This document shows, piece after piece, positions 26,670 through 34,882 of a DNA stretch of 64,000 bases (position 1 is the first letter of the stretch; every line of letters starts with the position of its first letter). Where the stretch lies: assembly GCA_017457865.1 (NCBI GenBank), contig JAFTGN010000098.1:1-64000 (forward strand), given 5' to 3'. The position numbers and the translations under genes were made by a program. This DNA is from Lachnospiraceae bacterium. GTDB lineage: Bacteria; Bacillota; Clostridia; Lachnospirales; Lachnospiraceae. The notes beneath the pieces are model-generated. The model was given only the letters and a program-made list of their open reading frames with translations, was not told where the DNA came from and did no database searches.

Positions 26670-26831
26670 ATGGAGGAAAATAGCGTGAGTGTATTTAAAA
26701 GTTACTTACGAAGATTGCTTCAAGACTTAAAAGATTTAAAAGAAGCCTTGAAAGAAAAAGAATACGAAAAAGCGGAAAAGATGGTAGATAAATTGATAGA
26801 TGATACTCAGAGTGGTATAGAAGATAATTAG
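26670..26831 (+). CDS. Small charged helical protein (53 residues), unknown function
   Basis: ATG 26670 is preceded by GGAAAGGAG at good spacing. The protein (starts MEENSVSVFKSYLRRLLQ) is highly charged and rich in Lys/Glu/Leu with heptad-like spacing (LKDLKEALKEKEYEKAEKM), so one or two amphipathic helices or a coiled coil are likely. It lies 74 bases after the BlaI-like gene and ends before a strong terminator, suggesting it is the last gene of that transcript. No function is proposed. Confidence 0.6.
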   Translation: MEENSVSVFKSYLRRLLQDLKDLKEALKEKEYEKAEKMVDKLIDDTQSGIEDN

Positions 26832-26846
26832 CATCTATGATAAACT

Positions 26847-26905
26847 ACACAAAAGAAGGGGCGACACTCCAAAACTTCCTGTTGGTCGCCCCCACTTTTT
26901 TGTGT
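26847..26905. terminator. Bidirectional terminator between the 53-aa gene and lexA
   Basis: GGGGCGAC (26858-26865) pairs with GTCGCCCC (26885-26892), with outer pairing of ACACAAAAGAAG with CTTTTTTGTGT. It serves two convergent units and is followed by the post-terminator motif GTGTAACAGAAATTTTC. Confidence 0.85.
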
Positions 26906-26969
26906 AACAGAAATTTTCTTTTCTGATGGCAGAACACTTCATTCCATATGTATCTGACACCTGGTATCA

Positions 26970-27608
26970 TCAATGCAGAATGGGAGACTGTACCACGGGT
27001 CGGAACAAACTCACCACACGTCCTAAAATCTCTACATGATCAGTAATAATTGGTTCCAATGCATCATTTTCCGGTTGCAGACGATAATGACCATTTTCCT
27101 TATAAAAAGTCTTTACGGTAGCAGAATCTTCTAACAATGCCACTACAATTTCTCCGTTGGACGCAGTATTGCATTTCTCAATCAACAGTCGATCTCCATG
27201 GTAAATTCCTGCATTGATCATACTGTCACCCTTTACTTCCAATACAAATATTTCCTTCCCCACAGGCAGATATTCCGCTGCGATAGGAAAGTAGTTCTCT
27301 ACATTCTGAACTGCCAAAATGGGTTCTCCGGCAGCCACACGACCTACTACTGGCAGATTCACGATCTCAGTACGCATCATATGAAACTCATCATCCAAAA
27401 TCTCAATGGCACGTGGTTTGGTAGGGTCACGGCGAATATATCCATTTTTCTCTAAAGATTCCAAATGGGAATGCACAGAAGAAGTAGACTTTAGATGCAC
27501 TGCCTCGCAAATCTCACGAACTGCCGGTGGATACCCTTTATTGATAATCTGACTCTTCAAATAATCTAAAATTTCCTGTTGCTTTGCTGTAATCTTGCCA
27601 TATGCCAT
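26970..27608 (-). CDS. lexA: LexA repressor
   Basis: LexA represses SOS genes and cleaves itself when RecA filaments form. The 212-residue protein has an N-terminal winged helix (TAKQQEILDYLKSQI, then SVHSHLESLEKNGYI). The self-cleavage site is Ala-Gly in GRVAAGEPI, and the catalytic Ser is in VKGDSMINAG with the Lys in DSATVKTFY. It is divergent from a YneA-like gene, the standard Firmicutes layout, and the shared region carries several LexA boxes. A hairpin repeat (27637-27664) lies in the leader. GGAGGT before the start supports ATG at 27608. Confidence 0.97.
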   Translation of the reverse strand: MAYGKITAKQQEILDYLKSQIINKGYPPAVREICEAVHLKSTSSVHSHLESLEKNGYIRRDPTKPRAIEILDDEFHMMRTEIVNLPVVGRVAAGEPILAVQNVENYFPIAAEYLPVGKEIFVLEVKGDSMINAGIYHGDRLLIEKCNTASNGEIVVALLEDSATVKTFYKENGHYRLQPENDALEPIITDHVEILGRVVSLFRPVVQSPILH

Positions 27609-27636
27609 AGAACCATACCTCCAACGTTACTTGCTC

Positions 27637-27664
27637 GTAACTGTTCAGTACCTTCGCAAATAAC
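27637..27664 (-). repeat. Leader hairpin repeat, copy in the lexA leader
   Basis: On the minus strand it reads GTTATTTGCGAAGGTACTGA then ACAGTTAC. It is the copy closest to the family consensus (GAAGGTACTGAACAGTTACG) and begins 29 bases upstream of lexA. Confidence 0.6.
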
Positions 27665-27718
27665 GGTAGCCAAATAGTTACACTTGATTTTATTTTATCA
27701 TAAATGAAGTGAAAACGC

Positions 27719-27730
27719 AAACAAATGTTC
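27719..27730. promoter_or_regulatory. LexA box, lexA side
   Basis: AAACAAATGTTC matches GAAC-N4-GTTC at 7 of 8 fixed positions. A weaker site, GAAAGTTTGTTC, is adjacent at 27733-27744. Together they sit where the lexA promoter should be (minus strand TAAAAT near 27695). Confidence 0.7.
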
Positions 27731-27804
27731 AAGAAAGTTTGTTCGATTTTGTAAGAAAAGAATTCTGCAAACGTAGAATTCTTGCGCCTTACACAAAAAA
27801 ACGG

Positions 27805-27833
27805 TTGACAAACATGTGTTCGTGTTGTAAGAT
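27805..27833 (+). promoter_or_regulatory. Sigma-A promoter of the yneA-like gene with embedded LexA box
   Basis: TTGACA (27805-27810), a 17-base spacer and TAAGAT (27828-27833). The spacer contains the LexA box AAACATGTGTTC (27810-27821), so repressor would occlude RNA polymerase. Confidence 0.82.
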
Positions 27834-27835
27834 AA

Positions 27836-27860
27836 AAACAGATGTTCGGAACATGTGTTC
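27836..27860. promoter_or_regulatory. Two tandem LexA boxes downstream of the yneA-like promoter
   Basis: AAACAGATGTTC (27836-27847) and a perfect GAACATGTGTTC (27849-27860) are 13 bp apart, just after the transcription start. Confidence 0.82.
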
Positions 27861-27956
27861 GATTTTTGTTCACATTCTTTCGTATGAACCAAGTGGAATA
27901 TTGCAGATGAGGCAACCAGTGTCCTGTCTATTGATACAGGAGAAAGTGAGGATTGT

Positions 27957-28322
27957 ATGAATACAACAGCACAGAGCAGAGAGAGTAGAAACAGAAGAGC
28001 AGCGTCGGCTGCCAGAAAGAGGCATCAGACATATATTTGCAGATTTGGCATACTTTTGGCTACAGTCATTCTATTATTTGTATTGGGGGTCCGTTTTCTG
28101 GGAACCACCGCACAGGCAGATGAGATTCCAAGTGGACGTGAGAAATACTATACCAGCATTTTGATTCAGCCAGGAGATACCCTATGGACCATAGCAGAAC
28201 AGTATGTCAGTCCGGAATACGACAGTGTACAGTCTTATGTGAATGAATTAAAGTTTATGAACGGTATGACAGGCTCTACCATTTATGCAGGAAATTACTT
28301 GACGATTGCATATTATAGATAA
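27957..28322 (+). CDS. yneA: YneA-like SOS cell-division inhibitor (membrane helix plus LysM)
   Basis: The 121-residue protein has a basic N-terminus, one transmembrane helix (about residues 30-48, ILLATVILLFVLGVRFLG) and a C-terminal LysM-type domain (IQPGDTLWTIAEQYV to YAGNYLTIAY). B. subtilis YneA has the same layout and delays septation during the SOS response. Its divergence from lexA and three LexA boxes at the promoter make that role very likely. LysM should place the C-terminal domain on peptidoglycan outside the membrane. The leader is about 115 bases and the SD is moderate (GTGAGGA). Confidence 0.85.
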   Translation: MNTTAQSRESRNRRAASAARKRHQTYICRFGILLATVILLFVLGVRFLGTTAQADEIPSGREKYYTSILIQPGDTLWTIAEQYVSPEYDSVQSYVNELKFMNGMTGSTIYAGNYLTIAYYR

Positions 28323-28634
28323 ATTGACCATACATATTTAGACTGAACTCATTTTTATTGTTTATAACAGAAACTGTTTTATTATAGTGCAACCCCGCAG
28401 ATTCTGTTGTATAGCAGGCTTATGGACGGTTTTTTCGATTTTGAAGCACCGGAAATGAGTCTGTTTTTTGATTATTTTTTGTAAAAATCAAATGAAAATT
28501 GTTGCAAAAACCTTGCCAAATAGACAGAATTAGGCTATAATATTTCTATAGATAACTATTCGCAAAACTCAAGTTTAACGAAGAATTATTTTAAAAAACA
28601 TCCAATACACACGCTATGGAGTTGAAACACTTTT
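28323..28634 (+). promoter_or_regulatory. 312-base intergenic region with a promoter for the ttcA-like operon
   Basis: No gene is seen. A good sigma-A promoter is present: TTGCCA (28513-28518), a 17-base spacer, TATAAT (28536-28541), giving a leader of about 85 bases. The first half is AT-rich. It contains small imperfect repeats (AACAGAAACTGTT near 28367) but no clear terminator for the yneA-like gene. Confidence 0.65.
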
Positions 28635-29417
28635 ATGGACTTACAGAAATTATACAGTTATACCCGACGTGCCATTCAGCAATATGATCTGATTCAGGCA
28701 CATGACCGGATTGCCATTGGTATTTCCGGCGGCAAGGACAGTCTGACTCTTTTGTACGCTCTGGCAGGTCTGCGCCGATTTTATCCAATGCCTTTTGAAC
28801 TGGAAGCCATCACCGTGGATCTGGGCTTTGGCATGGACTTTACAGAGGTTTCTGACCTGTGTCACACACTGGATGTGCATTACACCATTGTACAGACGGA
28901 AATCGCCCAGATTGTCTCTGAACGTGCCACAGACAGTTATTCCTGCAGCCTTTGTGCCAAATTGCGCAAAGGTGCCTTGAATCAGCAGGCGCAGGCGCTG
29001 CATTGTAATAAGATTGCCTACGCCCATCATATGGATGATGTGGTAGACACTTTCATTCTCAGTCTGAATTATGAAAGCCGCCTATACAGCTTTTCACCAT
29101 ATACCTATCTGGAACAAACCGGTCTGACACTGATTCGTCCGTTAATCTTGATTCCAGAATATGAAATATTAAGTTTTGCTAAAAAATATCAACTTCCCAT
29201 TGTGGAAAATCTCTGTCCGGCAGACGAGGCAACCACCCGTACCCATGCCCATACTTTTTTAGAGGAATTGTATCGCAAAGATCCCACTCTGCGCAAACAC
29301 TTATTCACTGCCATCAAAAGCAGTGACATCCAGGACTGGCAGATTGCCAGAAACCGTTCGAAAACCCTAAAGAGTCCTACACACTCTCACAAACAGCCAG
29401 GAGGTTACGATGAGTAA
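28635..29417 (+). CDS. TtcA-like PP-loop ATPase, probable tRNA thiolation enzyme
   Basis: The 260-residue protein has the PP-loop SGGKDS near residue 32 and the TtcA-type cysteine pair in YSCSLCAKLRKGAL, with YAHHMDDVVDTF further on. TtcA enzymes use an Fe-S cluster to put sulfur on C32 of tRNAs. Clostridial relatives are annotated as tRNA 2-thiocytidine biosynthesis proteins, but substrate evidence is thin. It overlaps the start of the tyrosine recombinase gene by 8 bases, so the two are cotranscribed. The SD is weak (GGAG about 15 bases upstream), so the start is less certain than usual. Confidence 0.75.
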   Translation: MDLQKLYSYTRRAIQQYDLIQAHDRIAIGISGGKDSLTLLYALAGLRRFYPMPFELEAITVDLGFGMDFTEVSDLCHTLDVHYTIVQTEIAQIVSERATDSYSCSLCAKLRKGALNQQAQALHCNKIAYAHHMDDVVDTFILSLNYESRLYSFSPYTYLEQTGLTLIRPLILIPEYEILSFAKKYQLPIVENLCPADEATTRTHAHTFLEELYRKDPTLRKHLFTAIKSSDIQDWQIARNRSKTLKSPTHSHKQPGGYDE

Positions 29418-30465
29418 ATTACCTTATCACAAACAAATTGATATTGAATCTACCCAGAAATTGCGGGAGATGCTCTCTTCTCTCCCACCCTATGCCAAGG
29501 ACTTTTTCCGGGGAATTGAGCAGCGCACTTCCTCCCGTACCCGCATTGCGTATGCCTATGATTTGACCGTGTTTTTTCAGTTTTTGCAGGAACAAAATCC
29601 GGCACTCCGGGAAAAACCTGTGACGGAAATCACTCTTCAGGAACTAGAGCAGGTTACGCCGAAAGATCTGGAAGAATATATGGAGTATTTGAAATATTAC
29701 GACGGATCAGGAGATTTTTATCACTACAACCAGGCCCAGGGGATCAAACGGAAAATTTCTTCTGTCCGCTCCTTCTACCGATATTTTTATGAAAAGCTGG
29801 ATATTGAAAAGAACCCTGCCTCTCTGGTGAGTCTGCCCAAAATTCACAGCAAGCAGATTGTCAGATTAGATGTCAATGAAATTGCAGAACTGTTAGATAC
29901 CGTAGAAAGCGGTGAAAATCTCACTCCCCGCCAGAAGAAATACCACGAAAAAACAAAGGTACGGGATCTTGCCATTATGACCCTGCTTCTTGGCACCGGA
30001 ATCCGTGTCTCGGAATGTGTAGGACTGGATTTACAGGACATAGATTTTGACAACGGAGGCATCCGCATTCACCGAAAAGGCGGAAAAGAAGTGATGGTAT
30101 ACTTTGGAGAAGAGGTAGAACAGGCACTGTTAGATTACCTGGAAGAACGAATGCTCCTCATTCCAGCCACCGAACAGGATGAAAATGCCTTGTTTCTTTC
30201 TATGCAAAAAAAGCGTATCCGTGTCCGCAGTGTGGAAAACATGGTACACAAATACGCTTCTATCGTAACTTCTGTCAAAAACATTACCCCTCATAAGCTA
30301 CGCAGCACCTACGGCACACAGCTTTATCAGGAAACCGGAGACATTTATCTTGTGGCAGATGTGCTGGGACACAGTGATGTGAATACAACCAGAAAGCACT
30401 ATGCAGCCATCGAAGATGACCGCAGACGAAGTGCCCGGAATAAAGTACGGCTGCGTGAGCCGTAA
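29410..30465 (+). CDS. Intact tyrosine recombinase (XerC/D family)
   Basis: The 351-residue protein has an N-terminal SAM-like domain and a complete catalytic domain. Arg is in LGTGIRVSECVGL, Lys in HRKGGKEVMVYF, His and Arg in TPHKLRSTYGTQLY, His in VLGHSDVNTTRKHY, and Tyr at the end of that motif. It is longer than XerC/D by about 50 residues, mostly N-terminal. GGAGG precedes ATG 29410. It is coupled to the TtcA-like gene, a chromosomal and not phage setting; no att sites or integrase cargo are seen. It may supply the dif-type recombination that the degenerate XerD-like protein at 20948 cannot. Confidence 0.85.
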   Translation: MSKLPYHKQIDIESTQKLREMLSSLPPYAKDFFRGIEQRTSSRTRIAYAYDLTVFFQFLQEQNPALREKPVTEITLQELEQVTPKDLEEYMEYLKYYDGSGDFYHYNQAQGIKRKISSVRSFYRYFYEKLDIEKNPASLVSLPKIHSKQIVRLDVNEIAELLDTVESGENLTPRQKKYHEKTKVRDLAIMTLLLGTGIRVSECVGLDLQDIDFDNGGIRIHRKGGKEVMVYFGEEVEQALLDYLEERMLLIPATEQDENALFLSMQKKRIRVRSVENMVHKYASIVTSVKNITPHKLRSTYGTQLYQETGDIYLVADVLGHSDVNTTRKHYAAIEDDRRRSARNKVRLREP

Positions 30466-30543
30466 AGATCAGGCAGGATTCCCCCATTCTGTGTATTTGG
30501 TTACACCTTGCCGGCGTGCTGCCATTCCATATGGATATGTGCA

Positions 30544-31350
30544 TTATTTTTGAAGAGTCTCGTTCATACTGCCAGTTCGATACCCCAACAGATCCATGGT
30601 CACGTAGGTGAAACCATATTCTTTATATTTGGCCGCAATTTCCTCACGATGTTCCAGAATCACCGGAAAATCCTGTGGCAGCACTTCGATTCTGGCAATC
30701 ATTCCATGGATTCGTACTCTCACCTGTCGAAGTCCCAGATCCAGCAGTAACTGCTCTGCTTTGTCTACCATACCCAGCTTCTGTTCATTGATGGTCTCCC
30801 CGTAAACGAACCGGGAGGAAAGACAGGCAAAGGACTGTTTATTCCAGGTAGGCAGTCCCAGTTCTTTTGACAGGGCGCGAATCTCCTCTTTGTACAGACC
30901 AGCAGCCCGAAGGGGACTATCTACCTGTAATTCTTGAACAGCGATCAATCCCGGACGATAATCTCCATTGTCATCCATATTAGAGCCTTCTGCCACATGG
31001 GCAATGCCCTGTTCTTTGGCAATGGCCCAGATTTTCTCAAACAATTCATGCTTACATAAGTAACAACGGTTCACTGGATTCTGTCGGAATCCCTCGATGT
31101 CCAGTTCTTCAGACTGACAAATGATATGGGGAATTCCCTGCTCTTCACAGAACTTTTTTGCTTCATTTAATTCCCGAGCGGGAAAGGAACAGGACTGTGC
31201 CGTGATGGCAATCACCCGATCTCCCAATACGTCATGGGCAGTCTTTAATAAAAATGTAGAATCCACACCGCCAGAAAACGCCACCGCAACACTTCCCATG
31301 TTGCGCAGATTTTCTTTCAATGTGTCATATTTTTGCTGAATAGATGACAT
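30544..31350 (-). CDS. larE: LarE-like ATP-dependent sulfur transferase
   Basis: LarE adds sulfur to the nickel-pincer cofactor precursor used by lactate racemase and related LarA enzymes. The 268-residue protein has the PP-loop FSGGVDSTFL, the NRCYLCKHELF motif, and a cysteine at the sacrificial position (QSFACLSSRFVYG). No larA, larB or larC is nearby, so the cofactor's user must lie elsewhere. The start is the third of three consecutive ATGs, with AAAGGAAGG six bases upstream; the first ATG at 31356 is possible. The gene is convergent with the recombinase gene. Confidence 0.82.
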   Translation of the reverse strand: MSSIQQKYDTLKENLRNMGSVAVAFSGGVDSTFLLKTAHDVLGDRVIAITAQSCSFPARELNEAKKFCEEQGIPHIICQSEELDIEGFRQNPVNRCYLCKHELFEKIWAIAKEQGIAHVAEGSNMDDNGDYRPGLIAVQELQVDSPLRAAGLYKEEIRALSKELGLPTWNKQSFACLSSRFVYGETINEQKLGMVDKAEQLLLDLGLRQVRVRIHGMIARIEVLPQDFPVILEHREEIAAKYKEYGFTYVTMDLLGYRTGSMNETLQK

Positions 31351-31383
31351 CATCATCCTTCCTTTCTTTTTCGCTTGTATCCA

Positions 31384-32214
31384 TTACTGCACGATCTTTA
31401 CATCCATATGGTCATATGCCATGTTGATGTCCTGCTTCTTGAATTCTCTGTATACAGAATCCATCAAACCAAAGTATCCATCCCAGTAATCTGCGGTCTT
31501 CAGCCATGCCCGCACCACATATTCGATACGGCTTTCCTTAAATGCGTTGATGGCAACGAATGGTGCCGGATCCTGCAAGAATACCGGCAGATTGCCAATG
31601 GCCGTATAAATTGCTTTCTTTACCTTCTCTGCATCATCTTCGTAAGATGCCGTCACAATCATATCCACACGCCGCAGTGGTTCTGTGGTATAGTTTGTAA
31701 TCTTAGAGGCAGAAATATCACTGTTTGGAATATGCACGATTTTGTTATCAATGGTTTCCACTTTTGTATAAATAAACCCAATGGAACGTACCGTACCTAA
31801 CACTGCACCTGTCTCAATAAAATCGCCTACCGCAAAAGGCTTTGCAACCAGCAGCTGTAATCCTCCCGCACAGTTGGTGAGAAAACTCTGAATCGCCAGA
31901 GAAAACGCCAGACCAACTACGCTGAAAACAGCAACCAGAGAAGTAATGGGAATCCCCACACTGTCAATGATGATCAGTGCAATCAACACATACAGCACGA
32001 TTTTCACCGCTGTGTGGATCACAGAAACCAGTTTCCGATCCAAAGCAGTACGATCCAAAGCTTTCTTTAGCAGGCTCAAAATGACACGTGCCACAATATA
32101 GCAGATTACAAATGTGATCACAGCCTGCAAAATACTGGCAACTGAAAAATCACCGATTTTTAAATCTGCAAGAGATTGCAGGGTTTCTGTCAAAGAAATA
32201 TCAAACTGTCTCAT
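31384..32214 (-). CDS. mscS: Small-conductance mechanosensitive channel (MscS family)
   Basis: MscS channels open under membrane tension and release solutes on hypo-osmotic shock. The 276-residue protein has three membrane helices, and the glycine/alanine-rich pore helix reads GLAFSLAIQSFLTNCAGGLQ (about residues 95-125). A beta domain follows (PFAVGDFIETGAVLGTVRSI), then an alpha-beta vestibule. Length equals E. coli MscS. It lies 34 bases upstream of larE on the same strand without an obvious terminator. A hairpin repeat occupies its leader at 32248-32274. Confidence 0.93.
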   Translation of the reverse strand: MRQFDISLTETLQSLADLKIGDFSVASILQAVITFVICYIVARVILSLLKKALDRTALDRKLVSVIHTAVKIVLYVLIALIIIDSVGIPITSLVAVFSVVGLAFSLAIQSFLTNCAGGLQLLVAKPFAVGDFIETGAVLGTVRSIGFIYTKVETIDNKIVHIPNSDISASKITNYTTEPLRRVDMIVTASYEDDAEKVKKAIYTAIGNLPVFLQDPAPFVAINAFKESRIEYVVRAWLKTADYWDGYFGLMDSVYREFKKQDINMAYDHMDVKIVQ

Positions 32215-32247
32215 AAATAACCTCTGTTCTATGTTTTTTCAAATCCT

Positions 32248-32274
32248 GCAACTGTTTCGTACCCTCACAGTTAC
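32248..32274 (-). repeat. Leader hairpin repeat, copy in the mscS leader
   Basis: On the minus strand it reads GTAACTGTGAGGGTACGAAA then CAGTTGC. The arms are AACTGT and ACAGTT. It lies 34-60 bases upstream of mscS. Confidence 0.6.
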
Positions 32275-32301
32275 AGGCAAAAATTTTGCATAAGACTACT
32301 C

Positions 32302-32751
32302 TCACAGTGAAAGCATCGGCATAAAATCCTCCGTGTCATAGCACAAAAATCCGCCACTTTTGGCGGCCACTTTTGCAAAACATTTTTGAATCAAAGGCAA
32401 ATCGGTATCCAAAGCTGTAATGGAATACACCGATTCTACATGGTAAGATTCCAAAAATGCTTGATCTTCCTCTGAAAATGCATGTTTCAACATCTGTTCA
32501 ATATCAATGGAATGTCCAAACTCTGTAATCCATTCAATAATCTGAAATTCTTCCCAAAGTTCTGTCTTCTGACCAAATTCTTTGGACAAAATTGTGCTGA
32601 TCTCACGAGCTGTAACAGGCTGCTCAGCCATATAAAACAATGCCACTTCCGCAGATACATTTTCCCGGGCAGCATTCTCCGTCACCTGGGGTTTCACCTG
32701 CGGCACACCTCTTGGGGGAAGTTTTGGTTTTGCGAATTGATTTTTCTTCAT
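32302..32751 (-). CDS. Protein of unknown function (149 residues)
   Basis: A basic, proline-rich N-terminus (KKNQFAKPKLPPRGVPQVKP) precedes an acidic soluble domain with predicted helices and several aromatic residues. No motif is recognised, and there is no signal peptide or membrane segment. GGAGG a few bases before two consecutive ATGs (32754, 32751) supports translation; the second has better spacing. It lies 20 bases downstream of the permease gene on the same strand, so it is likely cotranscribed with it. No function is proposed. Confidence 0.6.
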   Translation of the reverse strand: MKKNQFAKPKLPPRGVPQVKPQVTENAARENVSAEVALFYMAEQPVTAREISTILSKEFGQKTELWEEFQIIEWITEFGHSIDIEQMLKHAFSEEDQAFLESYHVESVYSITALDTDLPLIQKCFAKVAAKSGGFLCYDTEDFMPMLSL

Positions 32752-32771
32752 CATTCAGCCTCCAATCAAAT

Positions 32772-33896
32772 TCAAATTTTTTGTAACGAAAATGCAATCA
32801 GAACCAACAAAAACACTACATTCACTGCCGTAAACCATAAGAGATATTTTCCTTTGTCACTCCCGCTTAACTTTGCGTAAAATTTGTATGTGATCAAACT
32901 GGCCATGGATGCAATCAGTGTTCCCAGACCTCCCAGATTGGTACCAATCACCAGTTCCTTTCCCGCATCTGTAAATTGTGCAAGCAAAACCGCTGCCGGC
33001 ACATTACTGATGATCTGGGATGCAAGCACTGCAGTCAATACCTCTCTTCCCTCTAAGCTGTTTGCAAAAAAATCACGAACACTCTGCACTTGTCCCATAT
33101 TTCCAACAAACACAAAGAAAAACAAAAAGGTCAAAAGCAGTGCGTAGTCCACCTTTCCAAAGAGATGCCAGTCCACTCCACCAATGACAACCAATGTCAC
33201 CACCAGAAGGATTCTCACATCCAACAGGCGCGCCACAGAAAGAACACTCAGTCCAAACAACAGAATGTATATCACTAGTTTTCTGTTGTCGATTTTCATG
33301 TTTCTCTCTGATGTTTTTTTCTTTTCATGATGGACCGGATGGGTTCCTTTCCCCCAGATGATACTTGTCAGCAAAAGCAATATCAACGACAGTATCGTAT
33401 AGGGTGCCATCAGAGTCAAAAACTCTCTCAAGCCAAAACCATAAGTTGCATACAAAAACAAGTTCTGGGGATTGCCAAATGGAGTCAGCATACTCCCTAA
33501 ATTGGCTGCCAGTGTCTCCAGGAGCAAGATCCGCATCAGTGCCCCGGATGCTGTGGCTCCAAACACCATGATGGTAAAGGGCACCACCGTCACCAAAGTC
33601 ACATCATTTGTCAAAAACATACTTAAGAAAAAGGAAAGTCCGCAGAGTAAGACCATGAGTCCCCTGAGAGAATGCACCTTATGAAGCAACCAGCCGCAAA
33701 GCACATCAAACACACCAATCTGCTGCATGCCCGCCACTACACTCATCAGACAGAAGAGCAGTATCAGCACATTGAAATTGACATATTCCAAATATGCGGC
33801 GGAAGGTGGTACCAGAAAACAGGACAACAATGCCAGCACACCGGCAATCACTTGTACTGTTTCTTTTTTACAATATGCAATCACTTTTCCTTTCAT
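32772..33896 (-). CDS. SLC13/ArsB-NhaD-type membrane permease
   Basis: The 374-residue protein has about ten to eleven membrane segments. Family motifs are FLTNDVTLVTVVPF and, near the C-terminus, SQIISNVPAAVLLAQF. These paired N-x-P/T hairpins are typical of the ion transporter superfamily that includes SLC13 dicarboxylate carriers, ArsB and NhaD. The substrate could be an anion (dicarboxylate, arsenite) or Na+/H+ exchange and cannot be decided. No arsR or two-component genes are nearby. It starts at ATG 33896 and follows rsfS on the same strand with a 42-base gap. Confidence 0.8.
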   Translation of the reverse strand: MKGKVIAYCKKETVQVIAGVLALLSCFLVPPSAAYLEYVNFNVLILLFCLMSVVAGMQQIGVFDVLCGWLLHKVHSLRGLMVLLCGLSFFLSMFLTNDVTLVTVVPFTIMVFGATASGALMRILLLETLAANLGSMLTPFGNPQNLFLYATYGFGLREFLTLMAPYTILSLILLLLTSIIWGKGTHPVHHEKKKTSERNMKIDNRKLVIYILLFGLSVLSVARLLDVRILLVVTLVVIGGVDWHLFGKVDYALLLTFLFFFVFVGNMGQVQSVRDFFANSLEGREVLTAVLASQIISNVPAAVLLAQFTDAGKELVIGTNLGGLGTLIASMASLITYKFYAKLSGSDKGKYLLWFTAVNVVFLLVLIAFSLQKI

Positions 33897-33938
33897 CAAG
33901 CCGTACCGCCCTTTTCTTCCTGTTTCACGCTCTGTTTG

Positions 33939-34304
33939 TTACGCTTCTTCCTCATCCAGGGACTCTACAGAAACCTGCTTGCCATCACTCCAGATTCGTT
34001 CCAGATCATAGAACAGACGGTCATCCTGATTAAAAATATGAATGATCACATCATTATAATCCAACAATACCCAGTTGGCAGTCTGGTATCCCTCAATCTG
34101 TCTGTAATCGTAACCTTTGCGTCCCAGCACTTCTACGATATTATCTGCGATAGAGTGAATCTGATTCTGGTTGCTTCCGCTTGCAATGATAAAATAATCT
34201 GCAATGACAGAAACTCCCTGAATATTGATGATGCGAATATCTTCCCCTTTTTTGTCATCGATGGCCTGATATGCCAATCGTGCAAGTTCTTTTGCCTGTG
34301 TCAT
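33939..34304 (-). CDS. rsfS: Ribosomal silencing factor RsfS
   Basis: RsfS binds ribosomal protein L14 and blocks joining of the subunits when nutrients are short. The 121-residue protein contains the family core DDKKGEDIRIINIQGVSVIA, then ADYFIIASGSNQNQIHSIAD, and WVLLDYNDVIIHIF. Its ATG overlaps the yqeK stop (ATGA), so it is translationally coupled. The order nadD-yqeK-rsfS is conserved in Firmicutes. Confidence 0.95.
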   Translation of the reverse strand: MTQAKELARLAYQAIDDKKGEDIRIINIQGVSVIADYFIIASGSNQNQIHSIADNIVEVLGRKGYDYRQIEGYQTANWVLLDYNDVIIHIFNQDDRLFYDLERIWSDGKQVSVESLDEEEA

Positions 34305-34882
34305 ACAAGTTCTCCTATTCCTTTATAATATTCATAAGCTGCTACTGTAGTTTCATCCAATGCATCCTGACGTTTGCCTACATAAGCAAGTGTCCCTGCC
34401 AGCACTGCACCTACTGCAGTCTTCAAATCGGTAAATGCCAATGTGCGAATTTCCTCTAAATTCGGTGCACGATCCCGATCCGGTTCGATGTAGTCTGCAA
34501 TAAATACAATTTCTTCTAGCAACGTCATCTCCGGTCTGCCCGTAGTATGCCATGTAATGGCGCCCAAAATCTCCTCATCTGTGATACCGTATTTCTGTCT
34601 GGCATAATAGGCTCCCAGTTTTGCATGAAGCAGGGAAGGATTTTTCCGTTCTGCATCGGAAATGGGCAGATGATGTTTTTCGCATTTTTGCAGTTTCTCT
34701 TCATCCGGGATACACTTTGCGCAGTCATGGAGCAATCCGGCCACTTCTGCTTTTTGGATATCTGCCCCATACCGCATGGCCAGGCAGGCAGCCGTATAGG
34801 CCACCCCTAGTGTATGTTCATACCGGGCCGTATCTAATTTCTTCTTCAGTTTTTTTCTGATCTCAATCTGCTTTTCATCCAT
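34301..34882 (-). CDS. yqeK: YqeK-type HD-domain nucleotide hydrolase
   Basis: YqeK proteins hydrolyse diadenosine tetraphosphate symmetrically to two ADP. The 193-residue protein has the HD motif GLLHDCAKCIPDEEKL and the downstream AITWHTTGRPEM and IVFIADYIEPDRD segments that complete the metal site. The start at 34882 overlaps the nadD stop by 8 bases (ATGGATGA), with AAAGGGAG seven bases upstream; the ATG at 34903 lies inside nadD. It sits between nadD and rsfS in the usual order. Confidence 0.92.
   Translation of the reverse strand: MDEKQIEIRKKLKKKLDTARYEHTLGVAYTAACLAMRYGADIQKAEVAGLLHDCAKCIPDEEKLQKCEKHHLPISDAERKNPSLLHAKLGAYYARQKYGITDEEILGAITWHTTGRPEMTLLEEIVFIADYIEPDRDRAPNLEEIRTLAFTDLKTAVGAVLAGTLAYVGKRQDALDETTVAAYEYYKGIGELV

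Noticed and set aside
33672..34328. 218-codon plus-strand frame opposite the permease and rsfS
   Set aside because: It is antisense to two well-supported genes, has Cys/His-rich unlikely composition and no SD.
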